From positions 17,851,429 to 17,915,428 of the forward strand of contig NC_058056.1 in NCBI RefSeq assembly GCF_020085105.1: a stretch of DNA of 64,000 nucleotides. The letters are read 5' to 3'. This document shows, in pieces, positions 12,970 to 24,500 of the stretch. The stretch's first letter is position 1. Each line of letters opens with the position of its first letter. Source of the DNA: Siniperca chuatsi (Eukaryota > Chordata > Actinopteri > Centrarchiformes > Sinipercidae). The translations under genes were made by a program, and so were the position numbers. The notes under the pieces were generated by a model. That model was not told the DNA's origin, made no database searches, and was given only the letters and a program-made list of their open reading frames with translations.

Positions 12970-13999
12970 AATAACCTTTGTATGCTGTTGCATTGAGATT
13001 TTCCCTGAATTAAACCTGTAGTAGCTTTTTGTCTGTAATACAAATCAAGCAAACCTCATATCAAAAGGCCAATGATGCACCATGGGAATGGATTTTACAA
13101 AAGAAGTCTATTGTCCATACAGAAGTTTTGCATTTTTCTTGCGATTTATTAATACTTGGCAATCAAGCAAAAACAAACAAACAAACAAACTATGGCTCCT
13201 TTGACCCTTCCAGGTGCATGCTGGCCCTATACCTGCCTACCTATATGAACCAGAGATGCCTATAGTGCTGCCCAATTCTTACAAAAGAAAACAAAGCACT
13301 ACCAAAATCAAATAAATAAATAAAATACAAACAAATAATAAATGGCTATTACAAGGAGTAAGGGGCCCAAACTTAGCCTCAGCTAAAGCTCCTCATTTAG
13401 CAACACTTTCCAATGTTGTGAAGGTATTTCCAGAATACTCACAGACTCTTCTGACCATCTGGATGAAAAATTATGTTAAAAAAGGAGGAAGATTTGAACC
13501 TTTTCTTAAGTTGGGACTCTATTTCCAAAACAAAGCTGGTAGCCATACATTTTATTTGTCCTGCTCAATATCTATGGCATGAACCCAAATTAAAACGTTT
13601 TATTATCAGTTATAAATAATGATGGTCAATTATTTTATATTTTCATACAAAAATCAATATATTTCTTAAATATGTAATTTCCAGCTACCTGGATAGGTGC
13701 TTATTTTTCAGGGGAAAAACAGATGCTCTTTCCACTTAAATGTAATTATAAATGAGAGGCACAAACTGGGGACTAGCTCAAACTATGAAAAACAGCCTCG
13801 GATCAAAAGTACACAAGAGTACATGGACATGGGTGTATACAGTATATATGCACACTACACGGACCTCCACGTCTCAATAATAAGATATTAGTAAATATAA
13901 TATTTTTAAAGAAAGACAGAATGATAAGCAAATAAATAAGAGAAAAAGAGGCACAGAGAAGAAAAATGCAAATGAAGAAAGAAAGAGTGAGAGAGACAG
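12970..13999. other. Upstream flank of C14orf132
   Basis: Apart from the simple repeats and the purine-rich tract at about 13976-14010, no gene or element recognised. Confidence 0.5.
13165..13190. repeat. (AAAC)n simple repeat
   Basis: Five to six ACAA-type tetranucleotide units; AAAT units also occur near 13309-13325. Confidence 0.8.
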
Positions 14000-14366
14000 A
14001 GAGAGAGAGGACTTCGTTACCTCCTGCGTTATGTGTGTGCGACAGTCCAGCTCCACAGCCGCCTCCTCTGCCTCTCTCACTCTCATGCCGTCTCTCGTAT
14101 CCACATCTCTTCATCTCTCCGTCTGCGTAGCTTCTGTTCCTGCTTTCTGCTAGCCTACATCTCCTCATTTTCTCCTCCTCCTTTGTTTTCATTTTGATTC
14201 TTCATCTGCGACATGCTCCTCACGTGAAGTCCTTCAACTTGCAGAGCCTGTGGATGCCGAGTTAAAAAAAAAACAAAGAAGGCAAATGCTCTATCGGGGA
14301 ATGAGAGAAAAACCTACGCACATTTGCATGTTTCATTGAGTGCGTTGGCTTGAACGGAGCAACAGT
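14000..14366 (+). promoter_or_regulatory. C14orf132: Putative C14orf132 promoter / 5'UTR
   Basis: This stretch just upstream of the start codon has more CpG than the flanking AT-rich DNA. It contains a long pyrimidine-rich tract (about 14040-14200), a perfect CACGTG E-box at 14221-14226 and a perfect octamer ATTTGCAT at 14322-14329. A purine-rich GAAA/GA tract lies just before it (about 13976-14010). No clear TATA box was seen. The transcription start cannot be fixed from sequence, so some of these motifs may lie in the 5'UTR. Confidence 0.5.
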
Positions 14367-14393
14367 ATGGATCTGTCATTCATGGCTGCGCAG
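14367..14393 (+). CDS. C14orf132: C14orf132 orthologue, coding exon 1 (9 codons)
   Basis: This 27-nt coding segment reads MDLSFMAAQ and ends exactly at a consensus donor (gcgcag|gtgaga), in phase 0. The start has A at -3 and G at +4 (acagtATGG), a strong Kozak context. Joined to exon 2 at 39962 it gives an 87-residue protein; from memory, human C14orf132 (83 residues) begins with the same nine residues. The exon is far too short to be found as a free-standing reading frame and was recognised by homology plus the splice site. Full CDS: join(14367..14393, 39962..40198). Function is unknown. The start, donor, phase and homology agree, so confidence is high. Confidence 0.9.
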
Positions 14394-16034
14394 GTGAGAC
14401 ATTTCTCCTCCTATTTATACATAGATGTATGTCTCGTCCGAACTTTTTTATTACATTTGTCCATTGATTTCATGGGCGTGGCCGGTCAACAAGTTCATGA
14501 GGCACTTTGACAATTTTAGATTTTCTGTACGTCTGAACACTATTAATTCAAAATGTTAAGAAACATACATTTACTTTCCTTAACTGGAAAATCAGTGTAG
14601 GCTATATTTCCATAATATCGCTAATGGGACTTAAACTGCGTTTGCTTTTGTACTTTATGGTAGGCTACTTATTTTCCCCCTACTGTATGGTAATGTTATT
14701 GTAGTGGTCTTTTAGTAAATAGTTTTGATGTAGCTATCCTTTATATAGTTTTAGACTTTAGGTTTTTTATAGTTCATTAAGCCATGTCTGACTTACTGTA
14801 CTTTTGTGTGATTTTGTGTCAGAACCTAGAGCAAGTACTGTGATTGATTAAAAAAAGGAGCATAATTACATCAGTTAAATTTTGACTGTACAAAGTGCAT
14901 TTCATACTGTTACTTGTTTTATTTTAATTGTATTTAAGTTTTGGCAGTTAAATGACACCTGTTTGACTGGACCAGGACCTTTGTGGCATATTGTGTTATT
15001 TGTGCTTTGAGTATGTCAATTGATTTTTGCTTCACAGAGAACGTGTGTTGTTGTGCATCTGTTTTGGACATGTGGTTTGTTTTCATTAGGAGCTGGTGTG
15101 GTGGGCTATTCCTCCCCTCCCCTCTCTCAGTACCTGGCTGCTTACGGTTTGTCTGGTGCCATCATACTTTGCCGTTTTATGTGCAACTGCTATTAAATGG
15201 TTCAGAGCATTATCTTTGCTGCCAATGACTGCTCTGTGGGCCAGACTAAGCCAAATGTTCCCAAATCTTTTTAAATCAAGGACCCCTAAATAGAAATGCA
15301 TTGGAGCATGCAGCATGGAGCCATCTGCGAATACATTTTTATTCAGGATGACCTGATTGAAAGAAAGGTGGAGTAGTCAGAACAGTCAGTATTATTCACT
15401 CATTGTGCAAACTTTTAGTGATTCAAATAATCAAAATCAATGTAATACTTCGCATAACACTGGTGATACAGTGTCTTCAAGGACTTAATGTGCTCTTATG
15501 TTTCTAGAAACTTTGGTAGCAGTGCACGAGAACCAGGTTTACAGGCACTGACAGCAGCACAGTGAAGGAGGCAGACCACTGTCAGCATTCATGAGTTTTT
15601 GTGGGCGGTCAGTTACTCATATTCACAACTGGGAATACCACAGTGTTTGAAACCACTCAGCTGGAGCTGGAGACTTTGGTGCCAATGTAGTATTCTTCTG
15701 CCCTGACTATGCGTGTAGATGCACATCTATGCAGTGAGCTAAACACACTCCCAGTAAAGGTTGAAGACAAGGAGTTCTTTGACATCTTTACTGAAGGCAA
15801 TTGTGAAACTGTGAAAACAGTATTGGACAACAATTTAATGATAGGCATTACAAATCAGAAAAAAATAGATACCATAAACACGAGTTAGACCTGATGTGTG
15901 GGAAACTAAATTCACAAAAGTATAAACTAGTAGTCAGATTAGTTACATTGTTCCACATGCTAGGGAGAAACAAAGTATTACCAGTGATAGATCAACACAA
16001 CATGGAATTAATTTAGTAAACATACATATAACTA

Positions 16035-16220
16035 AGTTACAACTAACAACTGTTTTGGTAATCCAGTAATCAACCGATAATTTTCTCGATTAATCATGTA
16101 GTCTATAAAATGAAATTGTATAAGCGCTCAGAGCCGATGGTGACTTTTCAAATGTCTTGTTTTGTCCAACCAACAGTCCAGACCTCAAAGATATTCAGTT
16201 TACGATCACAGGGGAATAAG
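16035..16220 (+). repeat. Teleost interspersed repeat (GATTAATC type)
   Basis: CAACTAACAACTGTTTTGGTAA, then GATAATTTTCTCGATTAATCATG, TCTATAAAATG, and CAAATGTCTTGTTTTGTCC followed by CCTCAAAGATATTCAGTTTACGATC match the order of a very common teleost repeat (from memory). Confidence 0.6.
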
Positions 16221-16686
16221 GCCCCGTTCAGACCAACTGGAACCGTTACTTTGCGATCGTTGTGACGAAAGATCAAATAGTTGATGCTGTGATAACTTTC
16301 CAGAGTCGTTAAATTCTGTCTGTGAGTATCAGTAAAGGTAGACAGAGTAAAATACTTAACAGTTATCCCAACAGGAACTAAACAGCATATTACCCTCAGA
16401 CAGCTAGTTTAATGACTAATTTAGCAGTCAACTAAATCATACAAAATTACAAAACAACAATCACAAAACAGCTAAAATAAAAAGAGTACCTACAGATAAA
16501 GCTACAACAAGAGCCTTTGGAGAGTAAATACAAGATTCTTGCAAATATTTGTTTGGTCACAGATCTAACAAAATGCTGGATGTAATAATGTCAGTTAAGC
16601 TGTAACTCCTATGGAACTGTGCCATTAGTGGTTGTTACTAGCAACAGAATGTTCATCTGAAACCAACGGCAGGCGGCAGAATAATG

Positions 16687-18065
16687 TTAAAGAGGCCATA
16701 TTATACTTTTTTGGGGTTTCCCTGCCCTTCATTGTGTTGTATAGCATTTTTGTGCATGTAAAAGGTCTGAAAAGTCACAAAACCCAAAGTCCGTGTCAAA
16801 GGGAGGTCTTCTCTCCCATAGAAAACACTGCTTGACACCAGCCTGAAACGCCTCGTTGGAATTCCACCACCTTGTTCCGTATCTTGATCATGTAACCAAG
16901 GCACACATTTATCACTGGCAGTGAGGCTCTGATCGTGCCCGAGTACAGGGACGTGCCCATCCATCCGCTTATTATCGAGTTATTCGATCGCTCTGGTCAT
17001 AGTGCTAAAATTAAGTGTCTGACTATGTGAGACTACTCTGCTCAGGACTACTCTTCAAGTTTTTTGGAGGTTGTTCAATATGTCTCGCAGAAAGTGCTTT
17101 TTTGGGTTGTGAAGGAAAGTTAGTTTCTTGATGGACAGATGGCTTTACTTGTTGGTAAAGTAACCGCTAACTACTGCTAACCGCAGCTACTGTTAGCTCT
17201 GTTAGCCGTGTAGCTAGCGCTTTTAGCTAGCTGACTCTGCCCGGAGTGGGAGCTTGAAGTCAGGGCCTGAAAACCTCCTCCTCTTGGCGGTCCAAAGCTC
17301 CTGTGCTAGCAGCGTAAACACCAACACTCACTAGGGGCTCCGAGTCCGGCAGTCAGCTAAGCTAAAAGGACCACTAGCTGCATGGCTAGCTGAGCTAACT
17401 AGCAGTTAGCGGTTACTTTAAAGCTATCTGTCCATCAGGAAAAGCCGCAAATCACAGAGTTGAGGTAGAGCAGTCGAAGGACATCAGAGGGAAAACCAGA
17501 AAATATTTTCTCCATAAAATATGATCCAGTTTCACCAAAGTCAGTGATTAAAGTTATAAAAGTTGTGTGTTTTTAAGTAGGTTTGTAGTAAACAGTGAGG
17601 CCCAGCCCCCAGAAACACTCCTCTCAGGCTGTGTATATCATTTCCCCAACCTAATTCTTGTCTCATTTGTGGCCTGATTAACAGTAATATTCATCCAATT
17701 CAGTGCCTCATATTACTATTTTTCAAACTAAGTTACTGTAGCCGTCCAGCAAACCTGCAACAAATGCAGCAGTGTGCAGCTCCCAGCAATGGGTATATAA
17801 CAGAACTGGTTACAGCGTCTCACACACCCCTTGGCAGGCTTCCTGGAAGTTGACCAATCAGAAGAAAGTGGGCTCTTAGGGGGGGGGCCTTAAAGAGACA
17901 GAAGCTAAAACAGCATGTTTCAGACAGAGGATGAACTGAGGGTCTGCATAAAGGGCCAGTATAAGATGAATAATTTTTTTGAATTGTGAATCATGCAAAG
18001 CTACTCTAGTGGAATCCCAGAATAAATATATAGAGCTGGAAATAAGCATAATAGTTCCTCTTTAA
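16687..18065 (+). mobile_element. DNA-transposon-derived element with TTAAAGAGG termini
   Basis: The left end TTAAAGAGGCCATATTATAC and the right end GCATAATAGTTCCTCTTTAA are inverted copies, each ending TTAA. The interior includes GTGCATGTAAAAGGTCTG and AAAGTCACAAAACCC on the left and AGAAGCTAAAACAGCATGTTTCAGACAGAGG on the right, as in a widespread teleost non-autonomous family (from memory). It is about 1.38 kb, probably enlarged by the nested insertion at 17130-17436. No transposase. Confidence 0.75.
17130..17436. mobile_element. Nested palindromic element inside 16687-18065
   Basis: The left arm GATGGACAGATGGCTTTA, then AAAGTAACCGCTAACTACTG, is matched inversely at the right by GTTAGCGGTTACTTTAAAGC and TATCTGTCCATC. 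Between the arms are repeated TTAGC/GCTAG motifs, so long single strands could fold into a hairpin. Confidence 0.7.
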
Positions 18066-20778
18066 CAGTTTTTGTGGATGATGACAACTATTTGATTCAA
18101 GGAGTCCTAACCTGGCTTAAATAAGGCTCTGGTTTGCTTCCAATTTTCCATGAACCCATTAAGCTACATCATGCTTATTTCACCCCCCAGCATCCATACA
18201 CCTTTCTCCTCAAGAATGCAGCTCTTTCAGAAAGGTAATGGCAATTTTTTTCGGAGGTGAAATTCATTCCAGTGCCCTGAGTCACTCTGTAATGGTGACT
18301 GTGAATGAAGTCAGGAAAATGTCCCTGGAGTTTTGAAGATTGACTTCACAATGGATGATTTTTTTGCCCATTCATCTTAGTGTAGCTCTGCCGCCTGAAA
18401 ATCATTGGACCTTCGCCATCACTTTGTCTTTAAAAGATGACTGATGCTGCCAAAAAAAAAAAAAAAACAAGGAAAGTTTAAGAACTTCGACTCAAGAGCT
18501 GGTTACTGATTTTCTCCCTGTAGCTGGAGAATGAAGAATGAGTAGTTCAGAGGCTGTAATGGTCGTGCAGTGTAATGTAAGAAAACACATTAAACTCCTT
18601 AGTGATATATATCTATAAGAAACTAAGCTTCCAAAACAAGAATGTGCATCACGTGTGCTCCATTATACAGAATAGCAGTTCAGACTGGCAACAATTGGCC
18701 ATTGTTTAGCTGCATTTGTCACTCTTCTTTTTGTTAAAATGGTTTTGTACGATATCACAGAAACATGCTAAATAGCTCTCTCAATGTGTGTGCGTTTGTG
18801 TTTGGCAAATGATTTGCATTTGGCAGCGATGCCTCACTGGTCTGAAATTAAAAAGGGCATACTTCATTAGGTTGAAAGTGGTGGCATCCTCAAGCATTGC
18901 AAAACATGGATTAACAGGTCACAATCACAGTGAAGCTTTTGAATATTAAGCTGAGGGCAATCAGGCGATTTGTTCTTTATTGTTTCAAATAGACTGAATT
19001 GAGAAATGTTTCCGATAATTTCCCTTAACTCTTTAGAAATAGATAATAAGATTTATTAAACTTGATACTTGATATAACTTGAACTCTCTTATAGATCTCG
19101 AATTCCAGACCAGCTACTGTGATTAATCACATCATGTGCTTCTTTGCGCCTTGTGCAGGCTGTCGAAATTATTAAAATGGCAGATGTTAAGGTATGAGCC
19201 AGTGTGTTCCCCGGTTACTAACTGATGTTGAGGTCAGGTTTGATGTGTTGTAGACAGGCTCCAAAGCCATCCTGGGCATTTTGCCAGTGTCAGACTTGCT
19301 TCAGCTGACAGATCTGCCACACAGGGCAGCGAAACCCTTAAGGCTCTGTCTATCCGGTACACAGTGACCCACTGGCCTTGGCCTTTTACTCATTTTTGCA
19401 TGTACGCACGTGAATGCACGCACAGACCTTTTTAAAAATGTACTATAGGCAACATTTGATTCCCATGCATATGAAAAAGGCACATAAGGAATGTTAAAAA
19501 AGGACTCTATGTGCATTTCCTTTCCTTTTCATTACTTACATGTCTGGACAGTTAACTCTTAAATGAGACACCATAGGTCTGTTTCCATATTCTCACTTCA
19601 GATGTTTTGTCTTTTCATGACAGGCCATGAGCATTTCTCATTACTCAATTATTCAGTGAAGCTGTGGCTCTGAGTCATTCTACCTGACAGGGTTGTCCTT
19701 CTCCGCTTGTGTTAGATGGGACAGATGAGAGTGAAAGGATGAGGATGGAGGGAGTGGCTGACAGCCTCAACACAAACAGAGCCATCTGTATTTATCCACA
19801 GCACCCAGACTAGATCAGACAGGACTGGCAAATACACTGGTGCCAAATAATAGGACACTAAAATAAGTGCCCAAAAGTCAATACAATCAGACTACATGAT
19901 TTTAAAGTTAGTAGATGTGTTTAATGCATTCAGCTTCACACACGCACATGCAGCTTACAACCAGAATTTATTTGTAATTTGCAGAATTATTTGCAAAAGC
20001 TACTTTGATTGTGAGGTCAAAAATAAAATGATTGGACCAAATTAACTGTGATATAAGTGACATTTGACTGGAGAAAGAGTGACTGGAGACATAACGAGAA
20101 GACTTGTTTGTGCACCACTACCCCCTGATATGAAGCCAGATATGAAAATGCAAGTTGAATAGTTCACAGATGAGATTATTTTCCTATTAAACACACTTTT
20201 TTCACATAGCAGCCGCCTGTATCAAGACCATTTTTGTTCTCAATTGCATAAAAAATTCAATTACGTAATCATGTTATCTCACTGTGCATTCTTCATGCCC
20301 AGACTGTCCCTTTGAAAAAATAAATCTCCTGGTCTCTATAGTGGAGGCTTATTTGAAGAGTGTAATAATGGCACACCAGCCTTTTCATCTCTAGGAGTTC
20401 ATTTTCCCTCTGGTCTTTTGTCTGCTTTTTCAGCAATTGGTTTTATATGAAAGCTGTAGTCTTGAGATAGTGAAAACTTGCAACAGCCCCCAATTTTCAG
20501 CCTTCTTCTACTTTTATGACCCTGCAATGTTGTAAACAGGTTGAGAAAATAACAATCAAAAAACCAATTAGAGCTGTCTGCACAAGAAAAATCCATGCTT
20601 TAAACAGATGAAAAGCAGGTGAATCTGTCTTTGTTAGGTCTACTTTGAGCAGTTTTCCAGGAAGAGCTATTTGAGGATTTGGAGCCTTTTAATTTCATTG
20701 TCATTCATACTTAGTTTTTTTTCCTTCCCATTTTTATCCCTTCATAGATATTCTATCATCGTTCAGATAAATCAGGCT

Positions 20779-21126
20779 TAAAGGAGCAATGTGTTGGATT
20801 TAGTGGCATCTAGTGGTGAAATTGCAGTTTGCAACCATTTGAATACTGCTCACCTAACCCTTCCCTTCCAAGCGTGAAAGGCCCAAACTAGAGCCAGTGT
20901 TTGGTTTGTCCGTTCTGGGCTACTGTAGAAACATGGCGGTGCAACATGGCGGCCTCCGTGGAAGAGGACCTGCTCCCTCTGTAGATAAAAATAGCTTATT
21001 CTAAAGTAATGAAAACACAACAATTTTTATTTTCAGGTGATTATACACTAATGAAAACATACTTCTGAATATTATATTCCATTTCTGCCAATAGATCCTC
21101 CTAAATGTTACACACTGGTCCTTTAA
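20779..21126 (+). mobile_element. MITE with AAAGGA(C/G)CA(G/A)TGTGT termini
   Basis: The left end TTAAAGGAGCAATGTGTTGG and the right end TTACACACTGGTCCTTTAAA are inverted copies. The interior has ATCTAGTGGTGAAATTGCAG and AACATGGCGGTGCAACATGG. Abundant teleost family (from memory), about 348 bp. Confidence 0.8.
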
Positions 21127-21381
21127 ATTGTCAGAATAATGTTAAAAATCAAACCACAATGACTGTAAATTAGTTCTTTGTGTGTACTGTGTGCAGCAGG
21201 GGCATTCAATCACGGAGGGCCAGTATGCAACGTTTTAAAAAGTAGACCCTGTTAATGAGAAAACATAGATAAAGCCTTAAAGTGAATATGCTTGATGATT
21301 AATAAATGGTTTTTCACTGCTGGGTTGAAAGAAAGGTCAGGCTCTTCATAGCAGGGCCACTTCATAGTCAATCTCGGAACC

Positions 21382-21535
21382 CATTGGCTATCGTCTAACG
21401 CCGTTTTAGCCTCTGGGGGCAACGGCCAATAACAGATAATGGATATCCAGGCCAAGACTTCCTCCGTGTGCCTGTCATTGTTTAAAGTCTGATTGGCAAT
21501 TGCAGAACCCAATGGCTATCGTCTGATGACGATTT
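21382..21535 (+). repeat. Short direct repeat pair
   Basis: AACCCATTGGCTATCGTCTAA at about 21379 recurs as AACCCAATGGCTATCGTCTGA at about 21506. Unit about 21 bp, spacing about 127 bp. Confidence 0.6.
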
Positions 21536-24500
21536 GAATGTAGAACATTCAGAACAAACAGTGTGCTGCATATTGGTACGAGGTTTGCTTTGGCTGACTG
21601 TTGTCATCCTCCCCATAATCAAACCAAAGACTTAAATAGGGGTTTATGTTTTATAGCTGTTGCTGATAGTGAAGAGAGGCCCTGCCGCTGCAGGTTAAAT
21701 GAGCAACCCCAGGTTCAGTCTCTTCCTGTTTAAGTGAGAAATCTGTATGCTCTCAATGGGAACAATAACCACCAGGAAATTGCATGTCTCAATTTTTGTT
21801 TCTGATAACTATTGAAGCAAGCGCCAAACAGCCTCATTACCAAATTGAACGTTTGCTAAACCCCTCCCCTGAACAGCAATTGTCCAATCTTTGCTTAGCA
21901 ACTGGCACGCTAACTAGGCACGACAGGCCTTTCAAGCTTTCTATTTCTCTGAAAGTTCAAGCAGTGTGCATGGCTTGTAAGAGCGAAACTCAGTACATAA
22001 AAAGTTTGGATGGTGGTTTATTTATTTATTAATTTGTTTGCCCTCTTCAGAACCAAAAATACAAGCGCAAAAATGTAGAATGGGTTAAACAGTGTCTTCT
22101 CTAAGTAAGCCGCAAAGGTAAGCATGTCCGGCTAACTAGCTTACTACCTACAGTAGCAACCCAATGTTATTTTCTGTTAAGTCTAGGAGAATTTAATACT
22201 ACATTATTTTGTGGGGTTACAGATTACGTTACATAAAGCCGCATTCACAACTCGGACATCCACTGTGTTGTATTTCCCCACTGTGTGGAAGCCAGTCGTA
22301 GATGCTACTATATCAGAGTGTAGGCTGACGTTACTGACTCTGTCCTGCTCTTTATTGGTTTTGGGTAAATTAACACTCAAAACTCCAAACTCCTTATCCG
22401 AGATAACGTTACATTCGCCAAACACATTGGTTAGTTCTTATCCTTAAAGTCTTTTCTCTTGTAACGTAAAGTGTAAACATAATGTTTGAAAATACAAACA
22501 AGTAAGCTAAGAAGCCAAACAGGGTTATGCCAGAATGAAACAGTCTGATCTTATCGTCAGTGCATATTTAAGATCTCAGTCAGCTGGAAACATTAAAAAT
22601 TCAGGACAGTGTTTTTAACCAAGTCACTGAGCTAATGTTAGCTTAATTTGCTATCTGGCTATATCTGATAAAATCTGTTAGCATCAGTTGTCATTTTAGC
22701 TGTAAAAATTGATGGTCGCTGGCTACAAATAAGAAGCTGGCTTTTGTTTACGTCCGTCTTTAATCAAGGACCCATACTTTCAAAAATAACAGAATTTTGA
22801 GTGGTAAGTCTGCCACCATTATTGTAAACTGCATATGTGCCATGCAAGAACAGAAAGCCTGACAGCCTTAGCAACAGTAATTAAGGGCAGGGCTTACTGA
22901 TCAATTACTGGTTAAAGTGGGGGACGGCTGACAGAGTACACTGATTAATGAAAATAATGCAACTCCGCTGCCACATTACTGTACATTATTTCCTAGTGTC
23001 TCTGTACTATCTTATTTTACAACATGTTTGCACTGTAGACGCAAACATCTCCCAGCTGTTTTGCACATGAAATGAATGACTGCATATTGAAAAAAGTCCT
23101 GGGGAGAATGAAAGGGAGACTTAGAGGACTGTGACAGCCCAGTATGAAGTAATAATATCGTTCCCTGATAGACCTAACCCCTTAACTGCATGATGCTTCC
23201 TATATAACTAAACCTTCTGATATTCAGTAGGTATGAATTATGTAATCCTACATAAATAATCTATTCTCCAACCTTCCTGAGATAATTTAAAAGCATCTTT
23301 ATCCCTTGTATTGATATGTTTCCGAATAAAGCTGAGCTATGATGTGGGGTGAAACACTTTGATGAATATTGCCTCAGCCTGTTCGTCTTTTAAAAAAAGC
23401 TCCATGCTGACATTTTTGCCATTGAAGCACACGAATTTCAAATCTGAATTCAGCTCAAGAGCAGTTCTTTTGATGAAAAGGAAACACGGATGGAAATTAA
23501 GTGAGTTAAACAGTGAAAAGGCCGGCAAAATGCTGAATGGCAGCAGCTAATTACACACAGTTAAGGAGGAAGCAGAGATGAATTCTGATTGTAGTTAAAT
23601 ATCACCATGGCTGTTGTAATTTATTGGGATCATAATGCATTTTTTGGAATCATTAGCATGCTAAACATAAAGTAATAAAACTATGTGTGTGTTATGTAGT
23701 GAGTCCGCACAACTTCTCCAGTTTGCCAGGAGATGTCAATTAAAATGTTTTCATCCCTGGGTGCAATTTCAGTATATTACCCCTGTGAGTACAAACAGAA
23801 TGAGTGAAGAATGATTTCGTGTTGGTCTGAACACATTTCTCAGACATCATTTTAAAAATGGGGTTTTCAGATTGTTTTCCATTTTTGGACAACAGAATTT
23901 CTGCTGCAGCTTTTCCACAATTTATGTCTGTTCTCTTTTGAGATTTAAAACCCTTCAAACAATGCCTCTGTGATAATACAAACAGCAGAAACCTGCTTTT
24001 GATTTGATCTGTTTAACTGGTCCTTAACTTTTTGAGTCTGACCTTGGGTTTGTTCAAAGAAACCTGCCCTGAAACCTGCCCTAATACATAGACATAGTGT
24101 ACAGACAGACCTTGCTCTCTTTGTTTCCACCTCACTCACCTCTTGTTCAATCTGCAAAGGCACTGAAGTTATTTCGCACTTAATGTACCTTCACATCCCA
24201 AAAAATACTGTTGCCCTATGAGAAATATCTTTAGTTTGGAGTGCAAGGCAGCATTTTAGGTTTCAGTGACAGTCTCAGTATGCAGCCACAGCTCAAGAAC
24301 AATTTGACTGTATCTACACAGCACCTTATTATCTGGGATTATGTGACACCCCCTTCCTATTAGAACTCAGTTACTGTATTTCAGTCTCATAGCTCATTTG
24401 TGTCATATGCATCTGATCATTTAGGCTACAAATGGACTAGTTTCAATTTCCCTGCTGATGAACCCCTCCAAAGCTAAATTACACCCCTCCTCTGTGCTAA

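Noticed and set aside
1..14000. A tunar (megamind) gene upstream of C14orf132
   Set aside because: I looked for its short membrane peptide because it neighbours C14orf132 in human, but saw no matching frame; it probably lies beyond the window.
13803..14192. 129-codon frame on the - strand over the C14orf132 5' region
   Set aside because: It translates a purine/pyrimidine-biased tract (runs of E/R/K and S/L) opposite the promoter; an artefact of composition.
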